40,701 nucleotides of DNA. Source: an uncultured Collinsella sp. GTDB taxonomy: Bacteria; Actinomycetota; Coriobacteriia; Coriobacteriales; Coriobacteriaceae. A model generated the notes under the pieces. It was not told where the DNA came from. It was given only the letters and a program-made list of their open reading frames with translations, and made no database searches. Positions within the stretch are counted from its first letter, which is position 1, and each line of letters opens with the position of its first letter. The stretch spans positions 1 to 40,701 of the forward strand of contig CABUVB010000004.1 of NCBI GenBank assembly GCA_902494815.1. The letters run 5' to 3'. Of the stretch, positions 23,088-32,137 are shown in pieces. Made by a program: the position numbers and the translations under genes.

Positions 23088-24242
23088 TTAGAAGCTACCG
23101 CGCTTCAGGAAGTCGGGAAGCTCGAACTGATCGTTGCCGAAGTTAGGAAGCTCGGTGCCACCGACGTTGCGGGTCGGAGCGGCCTGAGCCGGGCTCGTGG
23201 CAGGAGCGGTGCGCTGCGGCTCAGCGGAGGCAGCGGCCTTGCTCTGAGACTGCTGAGCAGCAAAGAGCTCGTCCTGACGGTTGACGTTGGAGTCGGAGAA
23301 GCCCGTAGCGATGACGGTGATACGCACCTGATCGCCCAGGGACTCGTCGACAACGGTACCGAAGATGATGTTGGCCTCGGGGTCGACGGCGTTGGCGACA
23401 ACGTCGGCGGCGTCGCTGATCTCCTGGATGCCCAGGTCCTTGGAACCGGCGATGGAGAGCAGCACGCGCGTGGCACCATCGATGGAGCTCTCGAGCAGCG
23501 GGCTGGAGATGGCCTGCTGGGCAGCGTCGACGGCACGGGTATCCCCAGAAGAGGTACCGATACCCATCATGGCGGTACCGGCCTGCTTCATGATGGTCTT
23601 AACATCGGCGAAGTCCAGGTTGATGATACCGGGGACGGTGATGAGGTCGGTGATGCCCTGGGTGCCCTGGGAAAGGACGCCATCGGCAATCGCGAAGGCC
23701 TCGAGCATGGTGGTCTTCTTCTCGGCGATGTCGAGCAGCTTATCGTTAGGGATGACGATCATGGTGTCGACGCAATCGGAGAGGGTCTTAATGCCCTCCT
23801 CGGCGCTCTTCTTGCGCTTGCGGCCCTCGAAGGTGAAGGGCTTGGTCACGACGGCGACGGTCAGCGCACCGACCTCGTTCATCGCGATATCGGCAACGAT
23901 GGGAGCAGCGCCGGTACCGGTGCCACCGCCCTCGCCGCAGGTGATGAACACCATGTCGGCGCCAGCGAGCGCCTCGGCAATGTCGTCGCGGGACTCATCG
24001 GCAGCCTTGCGGCCAACCTCGGGGTTGGCGCCGGCGCCCAGGCCGCGGGTAAGGTCGGTGCCGATGTGCACCTTGATATCGGCATCAGAGATCGCGAGTG
24101 CCTGAGCATCGGTGTTGATGGCAACAAACTCGACGCCGCGGATGCCCTCTTCGATCATTCGATTGACCGCGTTGGTACCGCCGCCGCCGACGCCGACCAC
24201 CTTAATGACGGCAAGGTAGTTGTTGATCTCTGTCTCGTGCAT
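23088..24242 (-). CDS. ftsZ: Cell division tubulin homologue FtsZ
   Basis: 384 aa from the ATG at 24242, which has GGAGG 6 nt upstream; an in-frame ATG at 24272 lacks a site. FtsZ polymerises with GTP into the cytosolic division ring. IKVVGVGGGGTNAVNRMI starts the GTPase domain, the tubulin signature GGGTGTG is at 105-111, and NLDFADVKTIM is the synergy-loop region. A Gln/Ala/Pro-rich linker (about 325-365) precedes the conserved C-terminal peptide ELPDFLKRGSF, the binding site of SepF-type anchors. ftsQ precedes it by 199 nt of AT-richer sequence, where a separate promoter is likely but could not be pinned down. A palindrome GTCAA-ATAA-TTGAC lies there at 24364-24377. Confidence 0.98.
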   Translation of the reverse strand: MHETEINNYLAVIKVVGVGGGGTNAVNRMIEEGIRGVEFVAINTDAQALAISDADIKVHIGTDLTRGLGAGANPEVGRKAADESRDDIAEALAGADMVFITCGEGGGTGTGAAPIVADIAMNEVGALTVAVVTKPFTFEGRKRKKSAEEGIKTLSDCVDTMIVIPNDKLLDIAEKKTTMLEAFAIADGVLSQGTQGITDLITVPGIINLDFADVKTIMKQAGTAMMGIGTSSGDTRAVDAAQQAISSPLLESSIDGATRVLLSIAGSKDLGIQEISDAADVVANAVDPEANIIFGTVVDESLGDQVRITVIATGFSDSNVNRQDELFAAQQSQSKAAASAEPQRTAPATSPAQAAPTRNVGGTELPNFGNDQFELPDFLKRGSF

Positions 24243-24441
24243 GTCGGTCCTCCGAACAAAGGTTATAGCCATAGCATGGGTCGACCCCTGCGCACATTAA
24301 CCTTCAGGTTGAAAGTAAATGCAAAGGTAAACCGTATTATGTTTGCACATTATGAACGTATCAGTCAAATAATTGACCGTGAAAACCAAACAAACCAGAT
24401 AAACGGCGTGGTATGGCCCCTCAACAAAGCATCAACCAACG

Positions 24442-25698
24442 CTACGAGGTCGGAGCGTTCCTAAATGTATAGTTACCCGGAGAGCGCACATTGATATACG
24501 TTACGCCCTCTACCTGCGAAAGCAGCTTGGTGACTACGCGCTCCTTCTTGACGATATCGTTCGAATCGCCCAGCGACACCTCAATGCCGTTATTGAGGTT
24601 TGCCGAGATGGCTTCGACCGAAGGCGTGGAAATATCCTTGACTTGTCCCAAGAACTCGCTCGAAAAACCACGCACATAATCCAGGCCGGCCTTAACGGCC
24701 TTGGAGCTCACTGCCCGGCCGGAAACCGGAGCGACATCCGCCGAGACATCAGTCAACAACACCGCGCCATAGTGCTTAGCGAGCGCCAGTGCGGCATCAA
24801 TGCCGGTCAGGGTATTTGAGCCCTGCCCCGTCGTGATGACGTTGCCCTGGTCATCCACTTCGACCGACGTCGACAGCGGGGCGATCCAGGTGTCATCATC
24901 CCCGATGGCCCAGGCAAGGTCATCGGAGCTGATATAGGCAATTGCGATGACCTTGCGCTCCATAGGCGTAATGATGAGCGTATGCGGGAACTGACGCTGG
25001 ACATCCACGCCCGAGACCCACGGATTCTGCTTGAGGTCCTCGGTAATCTGGTCGGGATCGACGTTAAAAAGCGACGTTCCCTCGGGCAAATCGATCAGCT
25101 GGATAGCATCGTGCTTCGTCACATGCTCGCTGCCTTGAATCTGAATATCAGTGGCGGTAAACAATCCAGAGTTAATCACCACGATGGCAACGACGACGAG
25201 CACGGCCAAGACGGCCAAAACGCCGCCCACGATTTTGCCTTTGCCTGTAACGACAGAAGCGGCGTCTGATGTTTTATTTGCCATCGCCCTAAGTGAAGAC
25301 AACGGGTTGACGCCTTTTTTACCCGAAGGCTTCTTGGCGGTAGCCGGCACCGATGTCAGCGAGCGCGGTTTCGATGCGCCCAGTGTGCGACCCGGACGCG
25401 CCGCTTTAGCTCCCGTCGAGGGCTTAGGAGTTGCCATGGGACGGGCAGGCTTGGCGCCCATAACAGGCTTTGACGTCACCGAGGGACGCGAGGACTTTTT
25501 TGCGGCCGGACGATTGCCGAGCTGCGAGCCGACAACCGGACGACTGGTCTGTCGAGCATGCCCGACAGACTTAGAGCGCGCGACGGTATTACGTTGAGGT
25601 TTGGCAGGCGCGCCGGAACGCCCTCCGGCGCGGCGGAAGGTGGGTTTCGATGCTCTAGAAGCCGAGGAATTTAACTTCCGGTCTGAGCTCGATGCCAT
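24442..25698 (-). CDS. ftsQ: Division protein FtsQ/DivIB with long basic N-terminus
   Basis: 418 aa, far longer than most FtsQ (about 260-280). The first 150 residues are a low-complexity, Lys/Arg/Pro/Ser-rich cytoplasmic tail with loosely repeated RP units (SSRPSVTSKP, GAKPARPMATPKPSTGAKAARPGRT). One membrane segment follows (about 155-178), then the POTRA domain from ATDIQIQGSEHVTKHDAI and the beta domain (QFPHTLIITPMERKVIAIAY). FtsQ bridges early and late divisome proteins outside the membrane. GAGGGAGG precedes the ATG. It overlaps the 3' end of murB by 44 nt in another frame. Confidence 0.93.
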   Translation of the reverse strand: MASSSDRKLNSSASRASKPTFRRAGGRSGAPAKPQRNTVARSKSVGHARQTSRPVVGSQLGNRPAAKKSSRPSVTSKPVMGAKPARPMATPKPSTGAKAARPGRTLGASKPRSLTSVPATAKKPSGKKGVNPLSSLRAMANKTSDAASVVTGKGKIVGGVLAVLAVLVVVAIVVINSGLFTATDIQIQGSEHVTKHDAIQLIDLPEGTSLFNVDPDQITEDLKQNPWVSGVDVQRQFPHTLIITPMERKVIAIAYISSDDLAWAIGDDDTWIAPLSTSVEVDDQGNVITTGQGSNTLTGIDAALALAKHYGAVLLTDVSADVAPVSGRAVSSKAVKAGLDYVRGFSSEFLGQVKDISTPSVEAISANLNNGIEVSLGDSNDIVKKERVVTKLLSQVEGVTYINVRSPGNYTFRNAPTS

Positions 25699-26566
25699 AC
25701 GCCTCCCTCACCTTTCCGTGCACATGTCTGATAACCGCGGCAACGTCATCGGCCGAGGCAGTTCCGTTATTAACGATAAAATTAGCGTGAACGGGCGAAA
25801 CTTCCGCACCGCCAATCGAAAAACCCTTTAATCCACAATCCTCGATAAGCTTGCCCACACTCGCATCGGGCGGGTTGCGAAAGACCGACCCGCAGGATGC
25901 GCGACCCATGGGCTGCGTACGCTTGCGCCTCGTCAGGTACCGCTCCATGCGCTCGCGAATGTCGACCTTGGGCGCCGGTTTAAGCTTGAGCACGCACTCG
26001 AGGATGATCTCATTGCGGGGAAGGCTACATTCGCGGTAGCACCAAGTGATCTCAGACCCCGCATAATGTTTGATACCGGATGCCGGGTCAAACGTTACGA
26101 CATCCTCAACCAGCGAGCCAATCCACTCGGTCCGTGTGCCGGCATTCATAGATATCGCGCCGCCGACCGAGCCAGGGATGCCAACGGCAAACTCAAGGCC
26201 CGAGAGGCTACGCGACAGGGCATCGTTGACCAGACGCGCAAACATCACGCCCGCACCGACCGTCAGCGTACAACCGTCATCGGCAACAACCGTGCGCTGA
26301 AACTCACGTCCGAGCGAAATGACGGCACCGCGATAACCGCCATCGGCAACCAGCAGATTGGAGCCCTTGCCGATGATGACCCACGGCACCTGCTCGCGAT
26401 CGAGCACCGCCACGGCGCGGCGGAGGGCATGATAGCTATGGCACGTCACAAAGAGGTCGGCCTTGCCGCCGATACGATAGCTCGTATGACGCGCAAGGCG
26501 CTCGTCCTCGATCACATCCGTGTCGATCATGCCCGAGAGCGCCATGACGGCGTTAAACAGACCCAT
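25655..26566 (-). CDS. murB: UDP-N-acetylenolpyruvoylglucosamine reductase MurB
   Basis: 303 aa. It reduces the enolpyruvyl group with NADPH and FAD to make UDP-MurNAc. FAD-binding strings are TSYRIGGKADLFV, GKGSNLLVADGG and GIPGSVGGAISMNAGT. YRECSLP lies in the middle; ASCGSVFRNPP carries the catalytic Ser; GKLIEDCGLKG and VHANFIVNNG follow. The catalytic Glu is in RPEVKFLGF at the end. The start is uncertain: the ATG at 26566 lies 5 nt after the murC stop with a weak ribosome-binding site, and later in-frame ATGs (MALSG, MIDTD) are possible. It is placed after murC rather than before it. Confidence 0.95.
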   Translation of the reverse strand: MGLFNAVMALSGMIDTDVIEDERLARHTSYRIGGKADLFVTCHSYHALRRAVAVLDREQVPWVIIGKGSNLLVADGGYRGAVISLGREFQRTVVADDGCTLTVGAGVMFARLVNDALSRSLSGLEFAVGIPGSVGGAISMNAGTRTEWIGSLVEDVVTFDPASGIKHYAGSEITWCYRECSLPRNEIILECVLKLKPAPKVDIRERMERYLTRRKRTQPMGRASCGSVFRNPPDASVGKLIEDCGLKGFSIGGAEVSPVHANFIVNNGTASADDVAAVIRHVHGKVREAYGIELRPEVKFLGF

Positions 26567-26571
26567 TAGAC

Positions 26572-27990
26572 TTAAGCGTCTTTCTTGGCAGTCAAATACT
26601 CGATAAACTCGGGGCCGACGGTCGTAACGTCACCGGCACCCATAGTGAGCAGCAAGTCGCCCTCGCCCACCATCTGCTCGAGCTCCTGATTGAGCTCAAG
26701 ACGGCTGGAGCAGTACACGACCTCCTTGCCAGGATGCTTGGCGCGCACGGTATCGGCGAGCATCTTAGAGGTAACACCCGGAATGGGCATCTCGCCAGCC
26801 GAGAACACATCAATCAGCAGCAGTTTATCGGCATTGGCAAATGCATCGGCAAAGTCGTCGCACAGGGCCTGCAGGCGCGAATAGCGGTGCGGCTGGAACA
26901 CGACGTCGACGTGCTTGTAGCCCAGCGACGAAGCGGCAGCAAGCGTCGCCTTGATCTCGGTGGGATGATGGCCGTAATCATCGACCACGGTGATGCCATC
27001 GATATCGCCCACGTGGGTAAAGCGACGACGGACGCCCTCAAAGCTCGAAAGCGCCTTGGCGGCGGCGTCGATGTCAAGGCCCAGGACATGGGCGACGGTG
27101 AGCACCGCCGTGGCGTTGAGCATGTTGTGGCGACCGGGATTACTCTTGATCTCCACAGCGTGCTCAGTGCCGTCCTCAAAGCGAACGATAAAGTCGCTCT
27201 GGATGCCCTTGACATCCGGGTGCATGCAGACGATGTCGTTGCTCTCGGCAAAGCCGTAGGAAAGCACGTGACGACCCGTCGACTTGGCGAGCTCGACCAG
27301 ATGCGGGTCCTCACCGCAGACGATGACGGTGCCGTCCTCGCCCACCAGGCTCATGAATTTGGCGAAAGTCGCCTCGATCTCCTCGATACCCGAGTAGTGA
27401 TCGAGGTGGTCGGCCTCGACGTTGGTCACAATGACCACGTTGGGGTTCAGGAACAGGAAGGAACTGTCGGACTCGTCGGCCTCGGCGACAAAGTAGTCGC
27501 CCGAGCCGTTCTTGCCGTTCGTGTCATAGCCCTCGACGATGCCACCGATCAGGAAGCTCGGATCCAGACCCATGCGGTCGAGCATGGTGGCGCACATCGA
27601 AGACGTGGTGGTCTTGCCATGCGTGCCGGCAACAGCGACGGTGGTGTAGCCGTGGCCCAAAGCAGAGAGCATCTTGGCACGGGGCCACACGGGAATACCA
27701 AGCTCGCGAGCGCGCACGAGTTCAGGGTTGGACTCCGGAATAGCGGTGGAGACAACAACCACGTCGGGCTTGACCTCGTCGATCGTGGCGGCCTCATGGC
27801 CCACATGCACCTTCACACCAGCGCGGGTAAGCTGGCGGATATAACGTGACGTCTTAAGGTCGGAGCCGGTAACGGCATAACCGCGCTCGTGCAGAACGAG
27901 GGCGATGCCGCTCATGCCGGCGCCGCCGATACCGATAAAGTGGGCGCTCTTAAACTCGGGCGCGGAGGTTGCAGTCTGGGAATCAGCCAT
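26572..27990 (-). CDS. murC: UDP-N-acetylmuramate--L-alanine ligase MurC
   Basis: 472 aa from the ATG at 27990, with AAGGAGT 10-11 nt upstream; a GTG at 28017 has no site. It adds the first amino acid, L-Ala, to UDP-MurNAc using ATP. The N-terminal substrate domain has FIGIGGAGMSGIA, the ATP loop is GTHGKTTT (122-129), then FVAEADESDSSF, NVEADHLDHY, VDDYGHHPTEI and FQPHRYSR, all typical of MurC. It lies 97 nt after murG and 5 nt before murB. Confidence 0.97.
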   Translation of the reverse strand: MADSQTATSAPEFKSAHFIGIGGAGMSGIALVLHERGYAVTGSDLKTSRYIRQLTRAGVKVHVGHEAATIDEVKPDVVVVSTAIPESNPELVRARELGIPVWPRAKMLSALGHGYTTVAVAGTHGKTTTSSMCATMLDRMGLDPSFLIGGIVEGYDTNGKNGSGDYFVAEADESDSSFLFLNPNVVIVTNVEADHLDHYSGIEEIEATFAKFMSLVGEDGTVIVCGEDPHLVELAKSTGRHVLSYGFAESNDIVCMHPDVKGIQSDFIVRFEDGTEHAVEIKSNPGRHNMLNATAVLTVAHVLGLDIDAAAKALSSFEGVRRRFTHVGDIDGITVVDDYGHHPTEIKATLAAASSLGYKHVDVVFQPHRYSRLQALCDDFADAFANADKLLLIDVFSAGEMPIPGVTSKMLADTVRAKHPGKEVVYCSSRLELNQELEQMVGEGDLLLTMGAGDVTTVGPEFIEYLTAKKDA

Positions 27991-28087
27991 GTGCTCGTGT
28001 ACTCCTTGCGTAAACACTGCCTGTAACCCGTTAACTGTACCGCACCTACCGCATCAGCGCGAGGGCGACCGACGATATCCCGTCTAA

Positions 28088-29203
28088 CTAACGCAAACCC
28101 TCTACCGCATCCGCCAGAAGAGCGGCGGCCCTATCCTGAGCCAGACCACGCGCCGCCTGACGCATGGCGTCGCGTGCCGCCGCGTCATCGACCAGGTGCA
28201 GCAGCTCATCGGCAAAGGCAGAACCGTCGATATCGGCATCGGCGCAGAGCACGCCGGCCCCGGCGTCGACCAGATAACGAGCATTGGTGGTTTGGTGGTC
28301 GGCCGTCGCATGCGGATACGGCACGAGCACCGAGGGCACGGCGAGCGCAGCGATCTCGGCCACGCTCGATGCGCCCGAACGCGAGAGCACCAAATCGGCA
28401 GCAGCCAGCATATCGCCCATGTTGTCGATGTAAGGCTGGACGCGGTAACGCTTCGCCTCCTCGGGCGTCAGCGCCAAAGCGCGCTCGGTCTCCTCAAAGC
28501 CGTCGGCACCCGTCGAATGCAACACATAGAGGTTCTTGCGCGAAAGCAGCTCGTTTTTGAGCGAAACCACGCGCTCGTTGAGGTGCTGGGCGCCAAGTGA
28601 ACCGCCAAAGACGAGCAGCAGCGTAGCGTCCTCGGGAACGCCAAGTGCCTTGCGGCCGCGAGCGCGATCGCCCTCGATCACCGAGCGACGTACGGGGTTG
28701 CCGGTCATGAGCACGTGGTCAGGGTCACCTTCGCGCTCAAAGACCGAACGCGCTGCCGGCACCGAGATGCACACGCGGGCGGCGTGGGAGTTCATCATCT
28801 TGTTGGCCAGGCCCGGAACAGAGTTCTGCTCATGCAGCAGATACGGAACGCCCGCGCCCTTGCACCACCTCAGCAGCGGAACCTCGACATAGGCACCAAA
28901 ACCAATGGCGGCATCGGGGTTGCCGACCTTTGAGAAATGACTGGCGAGCGCACGCTTGGCTTTGTTGACACGCCACAGCGAGGTCAGCGCCGTCCAAGGA
29001 CGGGAACGGTCGAAGCCCGTGACCGTAATGGGCACAAAATCAAACCCAGCCTCGGGGACCAGACGACCCTCGAGCTTGCGCGACTGGCCCACGAACACAA
29101 CGTGGTGGCCACGGTCACGGAGCTCTTCGGCCAAGGCGAGCGCGGGGTTGATGTGCCCTGCCGTGCCGCCGGCTGCAATAGCAACGGTCATTTTATCGGT
29201 CAT
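28088..29203 (-). CDS. murG: Lipid II synthase MurG
   Basis: 371 aa from the ATG at 29203, with GAAGGGAC upstream. It transfers GlcNAc from UDP-GlcNAc onto lipid I at the inner membrane face. GGTAGHINPALALAEEL (GGTAGH at 12-17) and the C-terminal donor-site strings VFGGSLGAQHLNE, LVLSRSGASSVAEIAALAVPSVLVPYPHATADHQTTNA are the MurG signatures. Its start lies inside the end of ftsW (11-nt overlap), suggesting coupled translation. Confidence 0.97.
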   Translation of the reverse strand: MTDKMTVAIAAGGTAGHINPALALAEELRDRGHHVVFVGQSRKLEGRLVPEAGFDFVPITVTGFDRSRPWTALTSLWRVNKAKRALASHFSKVGNPDAAIGFGAYVEVPLLRWCKGAGVPYLLHEQNSVPGLANKMMNSHAARVCISVPAARSVFEREGDPDHVLMTGNPVRRSVIEGDRARGRKALGVPEDATLLLVFGGSLGAQHLNERVVSLKNELLSRKNLYVLHSTGADGFEETERALALTPEEAKRYRVQPYIDNMGDMLAAADLVLSRSGASSVAEIAALAVPSVLVPYPHATADHQTTNARYLVDAGAGVLCADADIDGSAFADELLHLVDDAAARDAMRQAARGLAQDRAAALLADAVEGLR

Positions 29204-30713
29204 GGTAGTCCCTTCGTACACGCGGTCCCTGGCCGTCGGTACGCAGACGCGCCGACGGGTCTGAGTTCAAATCGATTCGATTATATCCGCCGCCCGCATT
29301 GCGAGGAGTGGGGCGCTGAGGACGACCTTGCGGCGCCGTTCGCTGACGCGGGCGGGCTGCGGGGTCGGTCGCAGAGCCATCCAGGACGGTAAAACCGTTA
29401 CGCGAAGATCGCTCGCCGCGCACGTGGGGCACGCCGGCGGTACTCTCATCCATAACGGCAAAGCTCTCACGGCGGCGGTCATACTCATCGCGGCGGGCGC
29501 TCTCGTACGAAACGCGCAGGATCAACCCGGCAAGCATGAGCGACACAATAATCGACGAACCGCCGTAGCTAATAAACGGCAACGGTTTGCCCGTCATGGG
29601 AAACACGTTGAGGATGCCCAGCGCGTTAATCAAAAACTGCACTGCGAGAATGACCGCGGAGCCAGACGCCATGAGCGCGCCCCGACGATCGGTCGCCTGC
29701 TCGGCAATGCGAAACGCCGAGTAGATCAGCATCGCAAACACCAAGAAGAACAGCACGGTTCCGACAAAACCGACTTCCTCGCCAATGATGGCCAGGATGT
29801 AGTCATTGTGCGCCTCGGGCAGATACGAGTACTTCATGGTTGAGTTGCCGATGCCACGGCCGAACAGACCGCCCGAGGCAAAGGCCATGATGGCAAGCGT
29901 GGCCTGATAGCCGTCACCATACTCGTCGGCCCAAGGGTTCAAGGCAACCTGAATACGCACCATACGGTATGGCTCTGCGACAAGCGCAATCACGATCACG
30001 AGAATGCCGAAGATTAGCACGCCGATGATAAATCTGGGGTCGAGACCCGCAAACAACGCCATGCACATGAGGGTCAACAGGATGATCAGGACAGTACCGA
30101 AATCGGGCTGGATAAAGATCAGAAAGAGCGAAATGCCCAGGTAGATGCCCATCTTGCGAAGGAATTCGTTGATGTTGCCACCGGGCGAAAAGAAGCGATC
30201 AAGCATGATGGCCGAATACGCAATGGCAAATGGCTTTAAAAACTCGGAAGGCTGGAACTGAATACCGGCGATGTTGAGCCAGCGCGTGGCGCCGCGGCTG
30301 CCGCTGCCCACCAAGAACACCAGAAGCAGTAGCCCTATCATGCCGATAAGGAAGATCCTGAGCACATCCTCCCCAAACCAGCTGTCCGGCAAAACGCGCA
30401 CGATGGCAATCAGCGCCAGAACACCGACCACGGCAAACGCGGCCTGTCGACCCAGAAAAAACGTCGCCGAGCCATTCTCGTGCAGCGCCTCGACCGAAGA
30501 CGCCGAGTACACCATCAGCAGGCCAAAGCATACCAAGGTAAACAAGCAGGCCATGAATATCAAACGGGGGCGCATGATACGGGCGGGAACGCCGGCAATA
30601 TAGCGTTCGCTAAACGACTGCCCACCGCGGCTGGAACGCGGTGTGATGCGACGTGAGGAAGCACGGTCCGAGTCGGGCCTCCTCATACCTTGTCGGGGGC
30701 TCTCCTCTCTCAC
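29193..30713 (-). CDS. ftsW: SEDS glycosyltransferase FtsW
   Basis: 506 aa from a GTG at 30713 (AGGGG 5 nt upstream); the ATG at 30686 is an alternative start nine codons in. FtsW polymerises lipid II at the septum together with FtsI. About ten membrane segments run from residue 45 to 395. SEDS markers are VYSASS, TRWLNIAGIQFQPSEFLKPFAI, IGEEVGFVG and the last-loop FISYGGSSIIVSL. The N-terminus (about 43 residues) is Arg/Ser-rich, and the C-terminal 110 residues form a long Arg/Pro/Gly-rich cytoplasmic tail, as in other actinobacterial FtsW. It lies between murD and murG. Confidence 0.96.
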   Translation of the reverse strand: MREESPRQGMRRPDSDRASSRRITPRSSRGGQSFSERYIAGVPARIMRPRLIFMACLFTLVCFGLLMVYSASSVEALHENGSATFFLGRQAAFAVVGVLALIAIVRVLPDSWFGEDVLRIFLIGMIGLLLLVFLVGSGSRGATRWLNIAGIQFQPSEFLKPFAIAYSAIMLDRFFSPGGNINEFLRKMGIYLGISLFLIFIQPDFGTVLIILLTLMCMALFAGLDPRFIIGVLIFGILVIVIALVAEPYRMVRIQVALNPWADEYGDGYQATLAIMAFASGGLFGRGIGNSTMKYSYLPEAHNDYILAIIGEEVGFVGTVLFFLVFAMLIYSAFRIAEQATDRRGALMASGSAVILAVQFLINALGILNVFPMTGKPLPFISYGGSSIIVSLMLAGLILRVSYESARRDEYDRRRESFAVMDESTAGVPHVRGERSSRNGFTVLDGSATDPAARPRQRTAPQGRPQRPTPRNAGGGYNRIDLNSDPSARLRTDGQGPRVRRDYHDR

Positions 30714-30721
30714 CGCAACCC

Positions 30722-32128
30722 CTATTCCATTTGTGATTTCGCTGTAGCGGCAAGCTGAGCCACGTAGTCCTTAAACACGCGGCCGCGCTCCTCATAGCCC
30801 GAGAACTCATCGAACGAAGAGCAGGCAGGAGAAAGTAAGATCACGTCACCACGGCTCGAAAGCGAACGGGCAACGTCCACGGCGTCGCGCAGGTCATCCG
30901 CCTGGGCGATATCCACATCGCCATCGACATCAGCCTCGTCCATAGCGGCGGTGAAGCGCTCGCGCGCATCGCCAAAGCAGACGACCGAGCGCACGTTGTC
31001 CATAACGACGCGCGCGAAGTCCGTGAGCGGAGTGCCCTTATCGTGGCCGCCGAGCAGCAAGATCACGTCGTCATCGGGAAATGCCGTCAGTGCCTTCTCG
31101 ACCGCATCGGTGTTGGTCGCCTTGGAATCGTTGACGTAGCGCACGCCGTCAATCTCGCCACACGGCTCCACGCGGTGCTCGAGCGGCTGGAACGAGGCCA
31201 GACCGCGGCAGACACCGTCGACATCGGCACCGACTGCCAAGGCAGCCGTGGCAGCGCACAGGGCATTGATAACATTGTGATGGCCCGAGATCTTGAGCTC
31301 GGATGTAGCGATGAGCGGGGTCTCGACACCCTTCAGACGCACGATCATCTTGCCATCGCGCACAAAGGCGGCATCCTCGCCCTCAGGCTCGTCAAAGGCA
31401 ACCTTGCAGATGCGACGACCCGGCGTGTAGATGCACTCATCGAACTCGTGAATGCCGGCGTCTTCGACGTCGACAACCACCAGATCGTCATCGACCATAT
31501 TGTCAAACAGTTTGATCTTGGCAAGCGCATAGTTCTTATGGCTCTTATGCCAGCCCAAGTGGTCGGGAGTGATGTTGAGCAGCACCGCCACGCGGGGGTG
31601 GAGCTCGGTTGTCGTAGCAATCTGATAGCTCGAGAGCTCAGCCACAAACCACTCGTTGTGGGCTCGGCCGTCAATCTCGTTGACCGGCGGCTCGCCGATG
31701 TTGCCGACAGCAACGCTGGCCTCGCCGGCAGCCTTGAGCAGATAATCAGTCAGCGACGTGGTGGTCGTCTTGCCGTTGGTGCCCGTGATGGCAATCCAGT
31801 TATCGGGCGACAGGCGATAGGCAAACTCGGGCTCACCCATAATCTGGGCGGCATGCTCGCGCCCAGCCTTAAAGAAGCCCGAGAACTCCGAGATGCCCGG
31901 GCACGTCACGCATACGTCATAGGCGCCCTCGACCTGTTCGGTCCCATAGACAAACGACGCACCAGCAGCCTCGAGCGCACGCGTGGCGTCATTGGGCTCA
32001 GAGGTGCCGCCGCCATACACGGTAACGGCGCTTACGCGCTCGGGATGTGCCAGCGCCCAGCGGGCGACATCGAGACCGGATTTGCCCTGACCCAAAACGA
32101 GCAGGCTAAAGACATCAGCAAGAGACAT
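30722..32128 (-). CDS. murD: UDP-N-acetylmuramoylalanine--D-glutamate ligase MurD
   Basis: 468 aa. It adds D-Glu to UDP-MurNAc-L-Ala with ATP. The N-terminus LLVLGQGKSGLDVARW binds the uridine substrate. The ATP loop is GTNGKTTT (116-123), followed by NIGEPP, ELSSYQ, NITPDHLGWHKS, NDSKATNTDAVEKAL, LLLGGHDKG and LLSPACSSFDEF, all MurD-type. The ribosome-binding site is weak (GGGATAGTGG region). It starts 9 nt after mraY and ends 8 nt before ftsW, so co-translation within the operon is likely. Confidence 0.97.
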   Translation of the reverse strand: MSLADVFSLLVLGQGKSGLDVARWALAHPERVSAVTVYGGGTSEPNDATRALEAAGASFVYGTEQVEGAYDVCVTCPGISEFSGFFKAGREHAAQIMGEPEFAYRLSPDNWIAITGTNGKTTTTSLTDYLLKAAGEASVAVGNIGEPPVNEIDGRAHNEWFVAELSSYQIATTTELHPRVAVLLNITPDHLGWHKSHKNYALAKIKLFDNMVDDDLVVVDVEDAGIHEFDECIYTPGRRICKVAFDEPEGEDAAFVRDGKMIVRLKGVETPLIATSELKISGHHNVINALCAATAALAVGADVDGVCRGLASFQPLEHRVEPCGEIDGVRYVNDSKATNTDAVEKALTAFPDDDVILLLGGHDKGTPLTDFARVVMDNVRSVVCFGDARERFTAAMDEADVDGDVDIAQADDLRDAVDVARSLSSRGDVILLSPACSSFDEFSGYEERGRVFKDYVAQLAATAKSQME

Positions 32129-32137
32129 GAAAGACCA

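Noticed and set aside
24243..24441. Defined promoter between ftsQ and ftsZ
   Set aside because: TTGACT and CATAAT boxes are present on the minus strand, but their spacings (8 or 21 nt) are wrong. A promoter is likely but cannot be placed.
23004..24464. Plus-strand 486-aa open frame
   Set aside because: It runs antisense to ftsZ and shows only the mirror composition of that gene; no ribosome-binding site or family signal.
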